A DNA stretch of 64,000 nt from Rhizobium tibeticum (GTDB lineage Bacteria > Pseudomonadota > Alphaproteobacteria > Rhizobiales > Rhizobiaceae), in the NCBI RefSeq assembly GCF_900110205.1, contig NZ_FOCV01000027.1, forward strand, positions 1 through 64,000. Direction: 5' to 3'. The position numbers and the translations under genes were made by a program. The notes below the pieces were generated by a model that did no database searches, was not told the origin of the DNA, and saw nothing but the letters and a program-made list of their open reading frames with translations. Below are positions 1 through 9,448 of this stretch, piece after piece; the stretch's first letter is position 1; every line of letters begins with the position of its first letter.

Positions 1-135
1 CGACACGTCGCCGATGTTCTTGGCGCCGCCCTCGCTGAACTTCGCCGGAAGCGGCATCTCCGGGGGAACATGGTCCGGGCCACTCACACAGCCCGACAGA
101 ACAGACAGTGCGGCAAGGATTGCATATCGGCGCAT
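1..135 (-). CDS. NodT/OprM-type outer-membrane efflux lipoprotein, N-terminus only
   Basis: Only the first 45 codons lie in the window; the gene continues past base 1. The N-terminus is a lipoprotein signal peptide with a lipobox (LSVLSGC), followed by SGPDHVPPEMPLP, which matches the GPDY-x-x-P signature just after the acylated cysteine of NodT/OprM-family outer-membrane channels. It starts at 135 and is transcribed away from the MarR/FUSC/HlyD operon. The channel would be the outer-membrane exit duct for a periplasmic adaptor such as the HlyD protein at 3101. Known: such channels pair with RND, MFS or FUSC exporters. Inferred: pairing with this neighbour. Confidence 0.7.
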   Translation of the reverse strand, partial: MRRYAILAALSVLSGCVSGPDHVPPEMPLPAKFSEGGAKNIGDVS

Positions 136-333
136 AGGGTCTCCAACGGGATGCTCGGCGAGTCTCTAAGAAACTATTACCGCCTATGGTTAATTTTTAA
201 CTTCCTCAAGACCCTTTAACCACAGTCCTGAAGGAAAGCACCCATGATGTCGAACCGGCAGGCGACGGGCGACGAGAACGGTCCGTACTCTCATCGCTAC
301 GTCGAATAATATCATTGTATTCTAATCGATAGG
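136..333. promoter_or_regulatory. Divergent promoter region between NodT-like and marR-like genes
   Basis: This AT-richer stretch separates two divergent starts and must hold promoters for both. It includes TTAATTTTTAACTT around 189-203 and AT-rich sequence running into the marR start. I could not define a MarR operator dyad with confidence. Control of both directions by the MarR protein is an inference from the gene arrangement. Confidence 0.4.
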
Positions 334-816
334 ATGTTATCTAATTTCATGACAACGAATCTGAAACAGACGTGGGCCGAGTTCGCACCCTTGCTTATGA
401 TCTGCGGGCGCGGGTGGCGTCGGGCTTTGAACGCCGTCCTGACCGAGCACAGCCTGTCTGACGCGAGCGCTGCACCCTTGATAGCGCTGCTTCGACATGG
501 CGACCGGATACCGCAGGGTGTTCTGGCCGAAAGGGTCGGTGTGGAAGGGCCGACCCTCGTGCGAGTTCTCGACAGTTTGGAAAATGACGGCTTGATCTGC
601 CGGGTTCCGGATGAGGCGGACCGGCGCATCAAGCTGGTGCAACTCACCGGAGGAGGCACAGCGGTCGCCGAGCGCGCCGAGAGCTGTGCGGCGGAGCTGC
701 GAGCACAGATCCTTGGCGAGCTTGATCCTGAACAGGTCGAGGCCGCCCTCAAGGTCCTGCGCGCCATCGCGGCGAAGACCGCGGCGTTATCCGGAATACA
801 GGAAAATGACGAGTAG
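334..816 (+). CDS. MarR-family transcriptional regulator
   Basis: A 160-residue protein with the MarR winged-helix layout: an N-terminal helix, a recognition region (GVLAERVGVEGPTLVRVLDSLE, around residues 60-80) and a wing with the family motif DEADRRIKLVQLT. MarR dimers usually repress exporter genes and release DNA on binding phenolic ligands. It overlaps the start of the downstream FUSC gene (806), so the two are probably co-transcribed and coupled. An alternative start is the ATG at 349; neither start has a well-spaced Shine-Dalgarno. Context suggests it controls the exporter operon and perhaps the divergent NodT-like gene. Confidence 0.85.
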   Translation: MLSNFMTTNLKQTWAEFAPLLMICGRGWRRALNAVLTEHSLSDASAAPLIALLRHGDRIPQGVLAERVGVEGPTLVRVLDSLENDGLICRVPDEADRRIKLVQLTGGGTAVAERAESCAAELRAQILGELDPEQVEAALKVLRAIAAKTAALSGIQENDE

Positions 817-2898
817 CAAGAACACGATCGATCCCAGCCTCGGAGACGTCGTTTTTTCCATCAAGACCTTCGCGGCGGCGATGCTCGCACTTGGCATTGC
901 GCTTTGCTTCGACCTGACGAATCCCTATTGGGCGGTGGGCACGGTTTATATCGTTGCCCATCCCCTGTCGGGTGCCAGCACGTCGAAGGCGCTCTATCGC
1001 CTGATCGGTACCGCGCTCGGCGGAACCGTTACAGTGATCCTGATCCCGAACCTCGTCAATTCGCCGGAACTGCTGACGCTCGCGATCGCGCTGTGGATGG
1101 CCTTTTGGCTTGGCGTCAGTCTGCTCGACCGGACACCGCGCAGCTACAGTTTCATGCTCGCCGGATATACGACCGCTCTCACCGGCTTCCCGATTGTCGC
1201 AAATCCGGATACCGCCTTTACCTATGCAACTGCCCGCGTCGAGGAAATCGCGCTCGGCATCATCTGTGCGGCGCTCGTCAATCGCATTTTCTTTCCCAGG
1301 CACGCCGGGCCGGTTCTGGCTACTCGCATCAATGCGTGGCTACGCGATGGCGCCGAACTCGCGATCGGCACGCTGAACGGCAGGGGACGGGATCCCTCGC
1401 TTCTGGCCGCTGCCCGCCGGCTCGCTGCCGATGCGGTCGATCTCCACAGCTTTACCACCCACGTCGCTTATGACACTTCGGCGCTGCGCGATATCGTCGG
1501 TCGCACCAGAATATTGCAGCAGCGCATGGTCGCGATGCTGCCGATTGTTTCGGGTTTGGCCGACGTGCTGCACGCGCTCGAGAAGGCAACGGCGGGCAAG
1601 TTCACGCCTGCCATGACTGCACTGATAAGCGAAGCCACGGTACTGCTTGAAAGCGGTGCGCCTCTTGCCGAGGACAAGCGCCAGCAGTTCCTTGCGCTGA
1701 TGGCGAAGGCCGAGGAGGAGGGGCGCGAACAACAGGAGTGGAACGGGCTGCTTGCTCATAACTTCACCGCCCGCATCCGCGATCTCGTGCAGATATGGGG
1801 AGACTGTCTCAGCCTCCGCCAGGATATCGGTTCGGGGTCCCATCACGATCTTCGTGGCGCCGGTTCGGCACGTCCTTCGATCGGGCACCAATCCACAAGG
1901 ACTACGGCATGGCCATTCACTCGGGCCTTTCCGTGATGTTGGCGACGTTCATTGCGACGGCGCTCTGGATCTATACCGGTTGGCCTCAGGGCAGCGCGGC
2001 TGCGATGATGGCCGGTGTGCTCTGCTGCATCTTTTCGTCGATGGATGATCCTGCCCCGATGATGATCAAATTCGTCAACGTCGCGATCGTGACGGTGATT
2101 GCCGCTTTCGTCTTCGAGTACGGCCTGATGCCGCTGATCCACAGCTATGTCGAACTCGCGGCCGCACTCGGGTTGATGCTCGTGCCGGCGGGGCTCCTGA
2201 TGACCAGGCCGTCCCTCGCTCTCTACGGCATGGGCTTCTGCGTCAATCTGCCGAACATGCTGACGCTGCAGGACCGCCTGAATCTGGACCTTGCCTCTTT
2301 CCTCAATTCGAATGCGGCAATGATCATCGGAATGGTGATTGCCTGCGGAACGACAGTTCTCGTTCGATCGGTAGGCGCTGAATGGACGGCCTACCGCCTG
2401 CTGCGGTCCGGCTGGATCGATATCGTTGCCGCCGCACGTCGTCCCGAGGAGGTCGATTTCACGAAGTTGCTTTACCGGATGGTCGATCGCCTCGGCCTCG
2501 TCGCGCCGCGTCTCGCGATGATCCCGGCCGAGTCCGCGATCGCACAGACCGATATCCTGCGGGATCTGCGCAACGGCCTCAACACGCTGGATCTGCAACG
2601 CCACAAGCAGTTGGTATCGCGCGACAAACGTGAGCCGATCGAGACCGTGTTGTCGGGCATCGCAGCGCACTATCAGCGCAAGCAGAAGAGCCGCGACGCC
2701 CAACCCGACGAAAAGCTGCTTAAAACCTTGGACCAGTCGCTCGCCGCATTGGTCGGGACCGGCAGCTCTTCGGCGATCGAAGGCGCACGCCGCTCCATGA
2801 CCGCGCTCAGATACACCCTCTACCCTGATGCAGCCTGCCTCCCTCAGATCGCTGCCGATGGCGGGGGAGGAAGAACTGCAAAGGAACATGCCGCATGA
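806..2898 (+). pseudogene. FUSC/AaeB-type inner-membrane exporter, disrupted by two frame changes
   Basis: Family members are aromatic-acid/fusaric-acid resistance permeases of about 650-700 residues with two membrane blocks and a cytoplasmic linker. Here the first block and linker read from ATG 806 to about 1835 (ending RQDIGSG). A short piece with PITIFVAPVRHVL reads in a second frame to about 1895. The second membrane block (HKDYGMAIHSGLSVMLA onward) reads in a third frame to 2898. Both changes shift the frame by +1, equivalent to one inserted or two missing bases each, within about 60 bases. The rest is well conserved. It overlaps DUF1656 downstream by ATGA. It is either a real inactivation or local sequence error; the intact neighbours make recent damage or error plausible. 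Confidence 0.75.
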
Positions 2899-3104
2899 GG
2901 CCTGATATCGATATTTACGGGGTCTTCATCCCGACGCTCGCTGCGATTGCATTCGCAGCCTACCTTCTCAATGCCATCCTGCGACGGTTGCTGGCTTCCG
3001 TCGGTTTCTATCGACTGGTCTGGCATCGGCCGCTCTTCGATACGGCCATGTATTTCTGCCTGCTTGGCGCCATCGCGCTGTCTTTGAACAAGGTGTCACT
3101 ATGA
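2895..3104 (+). CDS. DUF1656 (AaeX-like) small inner-membrane protein
   Basis: A 69-residue protein with two predicted membrane helices (around residues 8-28 and 48-65) and the family start PDIDIYGVFIP. DUF1656 proteins nearly always sit between a FUSC permease and an HlyD/AaeA adaptor, as here. It overlaps the end of the FUSC gene by four bases (ATGA) and the start of the HlyD gene by four, so the operon is translationally coupled. The biochemical role of the family is not established; it is assumed to be an accessory of the exporter. Confidence 0.85.
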   Translation: MRPDIDIYGVFIPTLAAIAFAAYLLNAILRRLLASVGFYRLVWHRPLFDTAMYFCLLGAIALSLNKVSL

Positions 3105-3967
3105 AATCGCTTCTCGCTCATTCCGGTCGTTTCCTGCTCACCGGCGCCTTCGTTGCCCTGGCCGGAGTGCTCGGCTGGCATTTGTGGGATTACTACATGG
3201 ACGACCCCTGGACGCGGGACGGCAAGGTCCGCGCCGACGTCGTACGGCTCGCTGCCGATGTCTCCGGGATCGTCAGTGAAGTGGACACAAGGGACAATCA
3301 GCCCGTCCGCAAGGGTGATGTGATCTTCCGCATCGACCAGGCGCGCTTTATCCTCGCCCTGCGTCAGGCCGAAACGCAGATGGAGAGCAGCAAGGCGGCG
3401 CTCGATATGGCAAGAAGCGATCTCGAGCTTTATCGCAAACTCGGCGAGAGCTCCGTGACGCGGCAGAAGATTCAGCAGGCCGAAACAACCGTCCAACAAG
3501 ACGAAGCCGCCTATAACCAAGCCGTCATCAGCCGCGACACCGCACAGCTCAATCTGGACCGCTCAGTGGTGCGTGCGCCGGTCAATGGTGTGCTGACCAA
3601 CTTCTCCATGAAGCCCGGCAATTACGTAACGGCTGGCACTGCTGTGACCGCGTTGATCGACAGCGATTCCTATTACGTGGCGGGCTATTTCGAAGAAAAT
3701 AAGCTGGACCGCATCAAGATCGGTGATCCCGCGCTCGTCTATCTGATGGGCAGCAAGACGCCTCTCAAGGGGCATGTCGACGGCATCGCCGGCGGCATCG
3801 AGGACCGGGAGCGAAGCGATACCGGCGCCCAGCTCGCCAACGTTACCCCGACTTTCACCTGGGTTCGGCTGGCTCAGCGCGTGCCGGTACGTGTGGCGCT
3901 TGATGCGCTGCCCGACGACACGGCCCTCGTTGCCGGTCTCACGGCAAGCGTCACCATCGTCAATTGA
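3101..3967 (+). CDS. HlyD/AaeA-type periplasmic adaptor of a FUSC exporter
   Basis: A 288-residue membrane-fusion protein: one N-terminal membrane anchor (residues 10-30), a biotinyl-lipoyl-like hairpin half (VRLAADVSGIVSEV and VRKGDVIFRID), a short coiled-coil hairpin (around residues 85-155), the second lipoyl half (VRAPVNGVLTNF-MKPGNYV) and a beta-barrel. This is the usual length and layout of AaeA-like adaptors, which link an inner-membrane exporter to an outer-membrane channel. It is the last gene of the marR-FUSC-DUF1656-HlyD operon, and the NodT-type lipoprotein at 1-135 is the likely outer partner. It appears intact, although its FUSC partner is frameshifted. Confidence 0.88.
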   Translation: MKSLLAHSGRFLLTGAFVALAGVLGWHLWDYYMDDPWTRDGKVRADVVRLAADVSGIVSEVDTRDNQPVRKGDVIFRIDQARFILALRQAETQMESSKAALDMARSDLELYRKLGESSVTRQKIQQAETTVQQDEAAYNQAVISRDTAQLNLDRSVVRAPVNGVLTNFSMKPGNYVTAGTAVTALIDSDSYYVAGYFEENKLDRIKIGDPALVYLMGSKTPLKGHVDGIAGGIEDRERSDTGAQLANVTPTFTWVRLAQRVPVRVALDALPDDTALVAGLTASVTIVN

Positions 3968-4081
3968 TCAAGGCGCCAAGAGCAGCCTTCGCAACCTGTA
4001 AGTTCACCGGTCTGGGCGTCCCACCGATGACCGGCAACAAGGATCCGATCCGGCAAAGCCGCTCGGCCCCAGAAAAAGAAA

Positions 4082-5317
4082 ATGGACGCCCGGTTCCAGG
4101 AGACAGCCGTGGACGATCGCCACGTCATAGAAATCACCGCCTGGCAAATGCAGAGCGGGCTCAAGGGCGTGGCGGAAGCAGACCTGCTCGCCGGCTTTTG
4201 CGAACAGTGCCGCATCAATGGACTTCCGATCGAGCGTTCCGTGGCCGTCATCGACACGCTGCACCCGATCTATGAACGGCGCGCGTTCCGCTGGGACAGC
4301 AGGGAGGCGATTGAGCGCGTGTCGGAATACGGCTTCTCCGGCCCCGGCGAGATTGCCGACAATTGGCTTCGTTCCGCATTTCACCATCTGGAAGCGACAG
4401 GATTTGGAGAGCTCCGCAGAAACCTGACCAATAGTGATCCGGCCGATTTTTATCTGCTTGACGATTTGAAGGCCGCGGGCTTCACGGACTTCATCGCCAT
4501 GGCGCATCGGTTCGGAGACGGTGGGACGATCGGCGAAATCGACTGCTTTTTCTCGCACTTCGCCACACGATCCAACGAGGGTTTTACTGACAGCGATATC
4601 GCCGTGTTGCGCGATCTGCTGCCCTGTCTGGCGTTGGCGGTCAAATGCGTGACGATCAGCGGTGTGGCGGGCACGATTGCCAAGGTCTATCTCGGGCAGG
4701 ATGCGGCCAACCAGGTACTTCACGGTAAGATCACCCGCGGCCAAAGCGACCGCATCTCGGCGGCGCTGTGGTTTTCCGATCTCGCCAATTTCACGCATAT
4801 CTCCGACACCGTCGACCCGAAAGAGATCATTCCGATGCTCAATGATTACGCCGACGCAGTGATCTCGTCGGTCCAGGAGGCCGGCGGCGAAGTGCTCAAG
4901 CTGATGGGGGACGGGACACTGGCTATTTTCAAGGGCCGGCGTTCGAGCGAGGCTTGTTGTGCGGCGCTCAACGCCCGCGCGCTGCTCGACAAGCGCCTGC
5001 TCGATCTGAACGCGCAGCGCCGCATCGAGGGCCGGCCTGTGACCGACGTCTATCTCGGCCTTCACGTCGGCGAGGTCTTCTACGGCAATATCGGCAGCGA
5101 GGATCGGCTTGATTTTACGGTCATCGGGCCAGCCGTGAACGAAGTCAGCCGCATCGTCTCTCTCTGTCGGTCGCTACAGCGCCGGCTGCTGATGTCGGCC
5201 AGTTTTGCGGCGATCATTCCACCGCCGCAGATGGACAGCCTGCATTCGACAGGGCTGCATGCACTACGAGGCGTCAATCGCGCGCAGGAGCTCTTCACGC
5301 TGATGCCAGTGATTTGA
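4082..5317 (+). CDS. Class III adenylate/guanylate cyclase with N-terminal sensory region
   Basis: A 411-residue cytoplasmic protein. Residues 1-210 form a sensory-like region without a clear family match or membrane helix. The catalytic domain (around 220-390) shows the metal-binding aspartate in WFSDLANFT, the second in LKLMGDGTLAIF, and the DFTVIGPAVNEVSRI stretch with the Asn/Arg pair that stabilises the transition state. It should make cAMP from ATP; guanylate cyclase activity cannot be excluded from sequence. It is separated from the exporter operon by about 110 bases, so probably has its own promoter. Proteins of this build are common and multicopy in rhizobia. Confidence 0.88.
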   Translation: MDARFQETAVDDRHVIEITAWQMQSGLKGVAEADLLAGFCEQCRINGLPIERSVAVIDTLHPIYERRAFRWDSREAIERVSEYGFSGPGEIADNWLRSAFHHLEATGFGELRRNLTNSDPADFYLLDDLKAAGFTDFIAMAHRFGDGGTIGEIDCFFSHFATRSNEGFTDSDIAVLRDLLPCLALAVKCVTISGVAGTIAKVYLGQDAANQVLHGKITRGQSDRISAALWFSDLANFTHISDTVDPKEIIPMLNDYADAVISSVQEAGGEVLKLMGDGTLAIFKGRRSSEACCAALNARALLDKRLLDLNAQRRIEGRPVTDVYLGLHVGEVFYGNIGSEDRLDFTVIGPAVNEVSRIVSLCRSLQRRLLMSASFAAIIPPPQMDSLHSTGLHALRGVNRAQELFTLMPVI

Positions 5318-5503
5318 GTGCAATGCGCAGGCGCCAATTGCAACGAATATGAGGATGCGCCGATCCGCGGGTGACTGCTTACGGTGGCCGATCAATACTC
5401 GGCCGAGTTCAGCAAGTTTTGCTGCAGGCGCGTTGGCTCCATGCGAGTGCACAACTGTAAATGCCGACGTAACAGGGGCCGGCGTCAGCTGTTAAAGCGG
5501 TCT

Positions 5504-5522
5504 GTTACCGTTGCGTACTTCC
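5504..5522. promoter_or_regulatory. Operator-like element related to the sulfatase-cluster element
   Basis: The 19 bases GTTACCGTTGCGTACTTCC match the reverse complement of the element upstream of the FGE and sulfatase genes (12209-12227, 14505-14523) at 16 of 19 positions. The site lies about 60 bases upstream of the small gene at 5585. It may be a fourth member of the same regulon, or a chance match; only the two perfect copies are certain. Confidence 0.4.
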
Positions 5523-5584
5523 ACCGTATCGCCAGGTCGATAAAGTGGCCTGAAACGAAGCCGACCGAAGCCGGGGTGGTCTTC

Positions 5585-5884
5585 ATGGGCAAGGAATACG
5601 ACAAGGCAAGAACGCCTACTGGCGCTGAGCGGCGAGGGCTGCGCCGTCTGATGCTGAAGCTACCCGCGGTCCGCGGGCAACTTCAACGGATCGGAGAGAA
5701 GTCGGAATCTCTTGGCAGCCTTTGCGAAGCCTATGAAGATGCGAGTTCCATGCTCGATCGGTTGAGAAGTGTTGTCGCTGATAGGAACCAGGCGATGGTC
5801 CATGAGTATGAAATCGTCTGTGCAGAGATAGAGGCAGATGTTGTCAAGTACTGTCTTGAGCGCGGAGGCGGCCTCCTGGATTAG
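5585..5884 (+). CDS. Small hypothetical cytoplasmic protein (99 aa)
   Basis: The reading frame is open from 5384, but the sequence before 5585 is Arg/Cys-rich and non-protein-like, so the ATG at 5585 (MGKEYDKARTPTGAE) is preferred. The product is charged and helical, with a middle section (EKSESLGSLCEAYEDASSML) and a C-terminal helix suggesting a small coiled or helical-bundle protein. There is no signal peptide, membrane helix or recognised domain. A copy of the sulfatase-cluster operator-like element lies at 5504-5522 in its leader. Function unknown. Confidence 0.55.
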   Translation: MGKEYDKARTPTGAERRGLRRLMLKLPAVRGQLQRIGEKSESLGSLCEAYEDASSMLDRLRSVVADRNQAMVHEYEIVCAEIEADVVKYCLERGGGLLD

Positions 5885-6015
5885 GCCCAGTGGCAGCGCC
5901 GGCCTCGATCACGTTTCGGTTTTGTTAGCATTTCGTGTTTCAACCTCTTGTTTTCTGCGCGATAACCCCATCTGTTCTACTTGGCATTGAGCATTGCGCA
6001 GCAGGGGCGGCAGTG

Positions 6016-7755
6016 ATGAAGGCTGAAGAACAGCATGGCGGGGATCACGAAGTCGCATGCCCGCAAGCCCGCGCAGAGCTGGACCGTCTGCTCGCCGACG
6101 AGCGGTTTAGGGCCACCGAAAGAAGTCGGAGCATCCTCAGATATATCGTGGAACAGCAATTCGCCGGTTGTGCGGAGGGTGTGAAAGCCTATTCTATCGC
6201 CGTCGATGTGCTTGGCCGACAAAGCAATTTCGATCCGTCGCTCGATCCCATCGTCCGCATTGAGCTCAGCCGGTTGCGATCCTCTCTCAGCCAGTATTAC
6301 GAGGCTTTCGGGGAGGAGGGTGGTGTCACAGTTCAGTTGCCGAGGGGGCGCTACGTTGCCGTTTTCACGCGGTCTACGGGGCGCTTCCCACACATCGATG
6401 ATCGAGAGCATCGCGCAACCGGCTGCGCAAAACCCGCAGATCTCGTTCTCGATCAAGCTCCCTCAGCGGTTGTACCGGCTGTCCCGGCCCGACCTTGGCT
6501 GACGGCGTCAGCTCTGGGACTGCTGATGATTGCCGTCGTGGCCGGCGGTGTCGCCGTTTATGTGTCGCGCCCCATCACGACGGTAAAGCCTACCGTCGCA
6601 GTCACCCTGACTGCGGTCGATGAGGGGTTGCGCGGCGAGGCCTCTGTCACTCGCGACATGCTGCTGACCGCCCTTACGCAATTTCAGACATTGACCGTTT
6701 CGCAAGCCCAACGACGTGAACGGCCGCTTGCCTCCGTGTTGCGCCCGGCCAAGTCGAACGCCTATGCAATCGACATGAAGTATTATGGTGATGGCGACGA
6801 CCGCAGCATCTGGTGGCAGATCGTGGACACTGCGACGGGCGACCTTCTCAAATCAGGCCTTGAAAGCGTCGACACCAGTGGCAGGACGGTTGCGGCGGTC
6901 CGAGCTGAACTCGTTGCCCAACTCGCACGCCGCTTCGCTGCGACAGGCGGCGTCATCAACACTATCGAAACGCACACCGCCTCTGAGGGATCGCTTGGCA
7001 ATGCATGCGTGCTTCGGGCCGAATACCAGTTGGACGATGGCAAGGCATCGAGCTTCGCACGCACGATCGATTGTTTGGAGCGAACAGTCGCAACAAACAG
7101 TTTTGATGCCGACGCAACGGCAGCGCTCTCAGCGATGCTGGCGGCGGCGCAGGCGGAGGCTGCCGACGACGGCAAGATCGCACGTGCGCTCGAGCTTGCC
7201 AGTCGGGCAGTCTCCTTGGCACCGCTCTCCGATCGGGCTCACGTCGCTCTGATGTTGTCACAATTCTATAGTGGACGGGTCGACGCGGCGATCGCTGCGG
7301 GCAACCGCGCGCTCGCACTCAACCCCAACAACCCCGATGCAGCGGCAAAACTTGGTCTCGTGCTGTTCCAGTCAGGCTATTTCGATGCGGGTGTTTCTCT
7401 TGCGCGGGATGCCGGCCGATCGGTTGATGTCGTTCCGCGCGACGCGGTTCTCGTGCTTGCATTGGACGCTTACCGAAGAAAGGATTGGTCGCAGGCCTCG
7501 CTGCTGTCCGAGCAGGTCAGTGACAGCACTTTCCTGATCAGCATCCTCCGGGTTGCTGCACTCGGGCAGCTCGGGTCGGATGAAGCGGTGCAGCGACTTG
7601 CCGAGCTGCGCCAGCTTGCACCGGACTTCGAGACGACCTTCCGGGAGAGAATGGCGCCCAGACGCTATCAGCCGGGTCTTTCCGCGGCCATCGAAGAAGG
7701 GCTGACGAAAGCGGGTGCCCGCTTCAAGACCGAGGGTTTGGCGACCGCCTTTTAG
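6016..7755 (+). CDS. Membrane-anchored TPR protein of the rhizobial cyclase-associated type
   Basis: A protein of about 579 residues starting at ATG 6016; the frame is open from 5935, but the preceding residues look like leader sequence. The N-terminal 110 residues form a helical domain with RSILRYIVEQQFAG, VLGRQSNFDPSLDPIVRIELSRLR and LPRGRYVAVF, common in rhizobial proteins loosely annotated as adenylate cyclases. A single membrane helix follows (around residues 160-182), then a periplasmic-side region and TPR repeats (around 400-520, including ALALNPNNPDAAAKLGLVLFQ). No cyclase catalytic motif is present, so it should not be called a cyclase. The N-terminal domain may bind DNA or a partner; this is inference. 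Confidence 0.75.
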   Translation: MKAEEQHGGDHEVACPQARAELDRLLADERFRATERSRSILRYIVEQQFAGCAEGVKAYSIAVDVLGRQSNFDPSLDPIVRIELSRLRSSLSQYYEAFGEEGGVTVQLPRGRYVAVFTRSTGRFPHIDDREHRATGCAKPADLVLDQAPSAVVPAVPARPWLTASALGLLMIAVVAGGVAVYVSRPITTVKPTVAVTLTAVDEGLRGEASVTRDMLLTALTQFQTLTVSQAQRRERPLASVLRPAKSNAYAIDMKYYGDGDDRSIWWQIVDTATGDLLKSGLESVDTSGRTVAAVRAELVAQLARRFAATGGVINTIETHTASEGSLGNACVLRAEYQLDDGKASSFARTIDCLERTVATNSFDADATAALSAMLAAAQAEAADDGKIARALELASRAVSLAPLSDRAHVALMLSQFYSGRVDAAIAAGNRALALNPNNPDAAAKLGLVLFQSGYFDAGVSLARDAGRSVDVVPRDAVLVLALDAYRRKDWSQASLLSEQVSDSTFLISILRVAALGQLGSDEAVQRLAELRQLAPDFETTFRERMAPRRYQPGLSAAIEEGLTKAGARFKTEGLATAF

Positions 7756-7830
7756 CGACGCGGGATCGTCCATGGCGGTCGAGGTTCCCCAGACGGTAGC
7801 CCACACGAAGATCATGGCGTACGACAACAC

Positions 7831-7866
7831 AGGGGCCTAGCCTCTTGCATTTGCCCACTGGCCCCT
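7831..7866. terminator. Possible terminator hairpin between convergent genes
   Basis: AGGGGCC (7831-7837) and GGCCCCT (7860-7866) form a perfect 7-bp stem with a 22-base loop between the convergent genes ending at 7755 (+) and 7884 (-). There is no clear T-run on either side and the loop is long, so this is only a candidate. Confidence 0.3.
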
Positions 7867-7883
7867 AGATCGATGTTGCAGCT

Positions 7884-8369
7884 TCAGTCGATCTCACCAA
7901 GCACAACATAGGTGCGATCGCCAAGCTCGATCTTGGTCATGGCGGCATTTGCGCCGTCGGCACAGCCCCTTGGGGTGAAATGTTCCGGGAGCATCGCCGC
8001 GGCGAGCGTCGAGATCTCGTGCTTTGCTAGAATGTCGAGCTGGCTTGATCGCCAGAACGTGACAAGCTCAATGGTCTCACTGCCTGCCAAAACGATCGAC
8101 CAGTAACTTTCACCTGCCGCATACTCGGTCGTGTCGAGGTGCGCCTTGACCTTGTGCGCCATTGCAACGTCGTCTCCCAAGTGGTCCTGGTATGGATAAA
8201 GGACACAAACCAAAGCGGCCTCGAAACGCGACAAGTGCGAAACCGGAACGGCTTTGCCGACGGGGATGGAACGAAGGCCGGCTTCGTCCATAACCTCCGG
8301 TGCCTGGCTCACATCGGCCATGCCGAACAACAGCGGCAATGAGAGTGCCAAAACAGTCGCAACACGCAA
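7884..8369 (-). CDS. Secreted hypothetical protein (161 aa)
   Basis: The N-terminus MRVATVLALSLPLLFGMADVSQA is a signal peptide, so the mature protein is probably periplasmic. It has two cysteines (CVLYPYQDHLGD and PRGCADGAN) that could pair. No family was recognised. It lies downstream of, and on the same strand as, the DUF4105 gene, with about 56 bases between, and may be in the same transcript. Function unknown. Confidence 0.6.
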   Translation of the reverse strand: MRVATVLALSLPLLFGMADVSQAPEVMDEAGLRSIPVGKAVPVSHLSRFEAALVCVLYPYQDHLGDDVAMAHKVKAHLDTTEYAAGESYWSIVLAGSETIELVTFWRSSQLDILAKHEISTLAAAMLPEHFTPRGCADGANAAMTKIELGDRTYVVLGEID

Positions 8370-8425
8370 TGGATGAAGATCTCCGTGCTAAACTCAACTC
8401 ATGAAACTGGGTCTCGTCTACGCTG

Positions 8426-9448
8426 TCAACCGCCGTAGAATGTTGGCCGGATGACTCTCGAGTAGGCGCTCGACGCAGGGGCAGCTTGCGCCCGGCCGCT
8501 GATCTCGGCTTGTTTCTTTACCTGCGAGAGGGGGACGTCGGTGCGGATCAGGCCGCGGTCGTAGAGATAGTCCGGCAGGTAGCCGGATACGATAATGCGC
8601 CAGTCGAGCGGGATGCCAGGATCGATCAGCCGGGCGAGCTTGAAGACGATGGTCGTGCAGTTTGCCGTGATCGTCTGATAGAATTCGGGCTGCACCGAAA
8701 GCGCGTTGGCCTTCTCGAGATAGGACAGGAAGAGCGCGCGTGCGACCTGCGCGGAGACTTGAAGAGGATAGAGTGACACGGTTTCCCGGCGGATGTTGCT
8801 GCGTAGCCGGACGATGTCGCTTTCTTCGGCCGCAATCAGGACCAGTTCGAACTCCTTGAAGAAGCCGCCGATCTCCGAAAACGCTTCGCCTCGTTCTTTT
8901 CGGATCTCTGCCGAGAATACGACGTAGCGACCGTCCGCAAAACCAAAGCTGACAAGGGTATGAGCAATTGCCGGGTTGCTCCAGACCGAGTTAAGCAGGT
9001 CCACTGACCGTAGCGAAGCGAGATCATATGTCCCGGTTTGCCAAATCGGATCGAAGTCTTCGGTCGTCCGCCATCGAAAACTCCGGATATTGTGCAGGGT
9101 GATCTCATCGCCTGCTATCGTTGCGGTGACGCCGTGGGCAACGTCGGCCGCCCAGTCCCGATCATTGCTTGGCTTGATGCTGCTCCACCAGTAGGAAACC
9201 GCAAGCATTGCTGCGACCACAAGCACAGCGACGAGCAGCGGCCGCCGCCTGACGGTCAGAACGGTGATCAGTCCGGCGAGCAAGCCGGCAGTGATGATCG
9301 GCCATTTCCATGGAGAAGGGACCTGGTAGAAAGCGGCGAGGGCAAACCATCCCGTGAAGAAGGTGACTGCCAGCCGGAAGGCGAACCGAGCGATGAGGGC
9401 CAGAACTCGCCATTTCCGAGGCAGTGGCGCAGTTGAGATGATTGCCAT
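8426..9448 (-). CDS. DUF4105 (Lnb N-terminal-like) membrane protein
   Basis: A 340-residue protein starting at ATG 9448; the upstream extension to 9532 lacks support. Residues 10-110 hold about four hydrophobic helices. The periplasmic part carries the DUF4105 pattern: HNIRSFRWRTTEDFDPIW, a YDLASLRSVDLL stretch, IAHTLVSFGFADGRYVVFSAEIR, a GGFFKEFELVLIAAEESDIVRLR block and NCTTIVFKLAR with a conserved cysteine. The family is related to papain-like cysteine-peptidase folds; the conserved His and Cys here (AHTLVSFGF, ANCTT) could be catalytic. Substrate unknown. Confidence 0.78.
   Translation of the reverse strand: MAIISTAPLPRKWRVLALIARFAFRLAVTFFTGWFALAAFYQVPSPWKWPIITAGLLAGLITVLTVRRRPLLVAVLVVAAMLAVSYWWSSIKPSNDRDWAADVAHGVTATIAGDEITLHNIRSFRWRTTEDFDPIWQTGTYDLASLRSVDLLNSVWSNPAIAHTLVSFGFADGRYVVFSAEIRKERGEAFSEIGGFFKEFELVLIAAEESDIVRLRSNIRRETVSLYPLQVSAQVARALFLSYLEKANALSVQPEFYQTITANCTTIVFKLARLIDPGIPLDWRIIVSGYLPDYLYDRGLIRTDVPLSQVKKQAEISGRAQAAPASSAYSRVIRPTFYGG

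Noticed and set aside
1843..2889. Open frame of 348 aa on the minus strand
   Set aside because: Shadow of the FUSC second half; His/Arg-rich with no family features.
6016..7755. Adenylate cyclase
   Set aside because: Proteins with this N-terminal domain and TPRs are often so named, but no class III catalytic motif is present.
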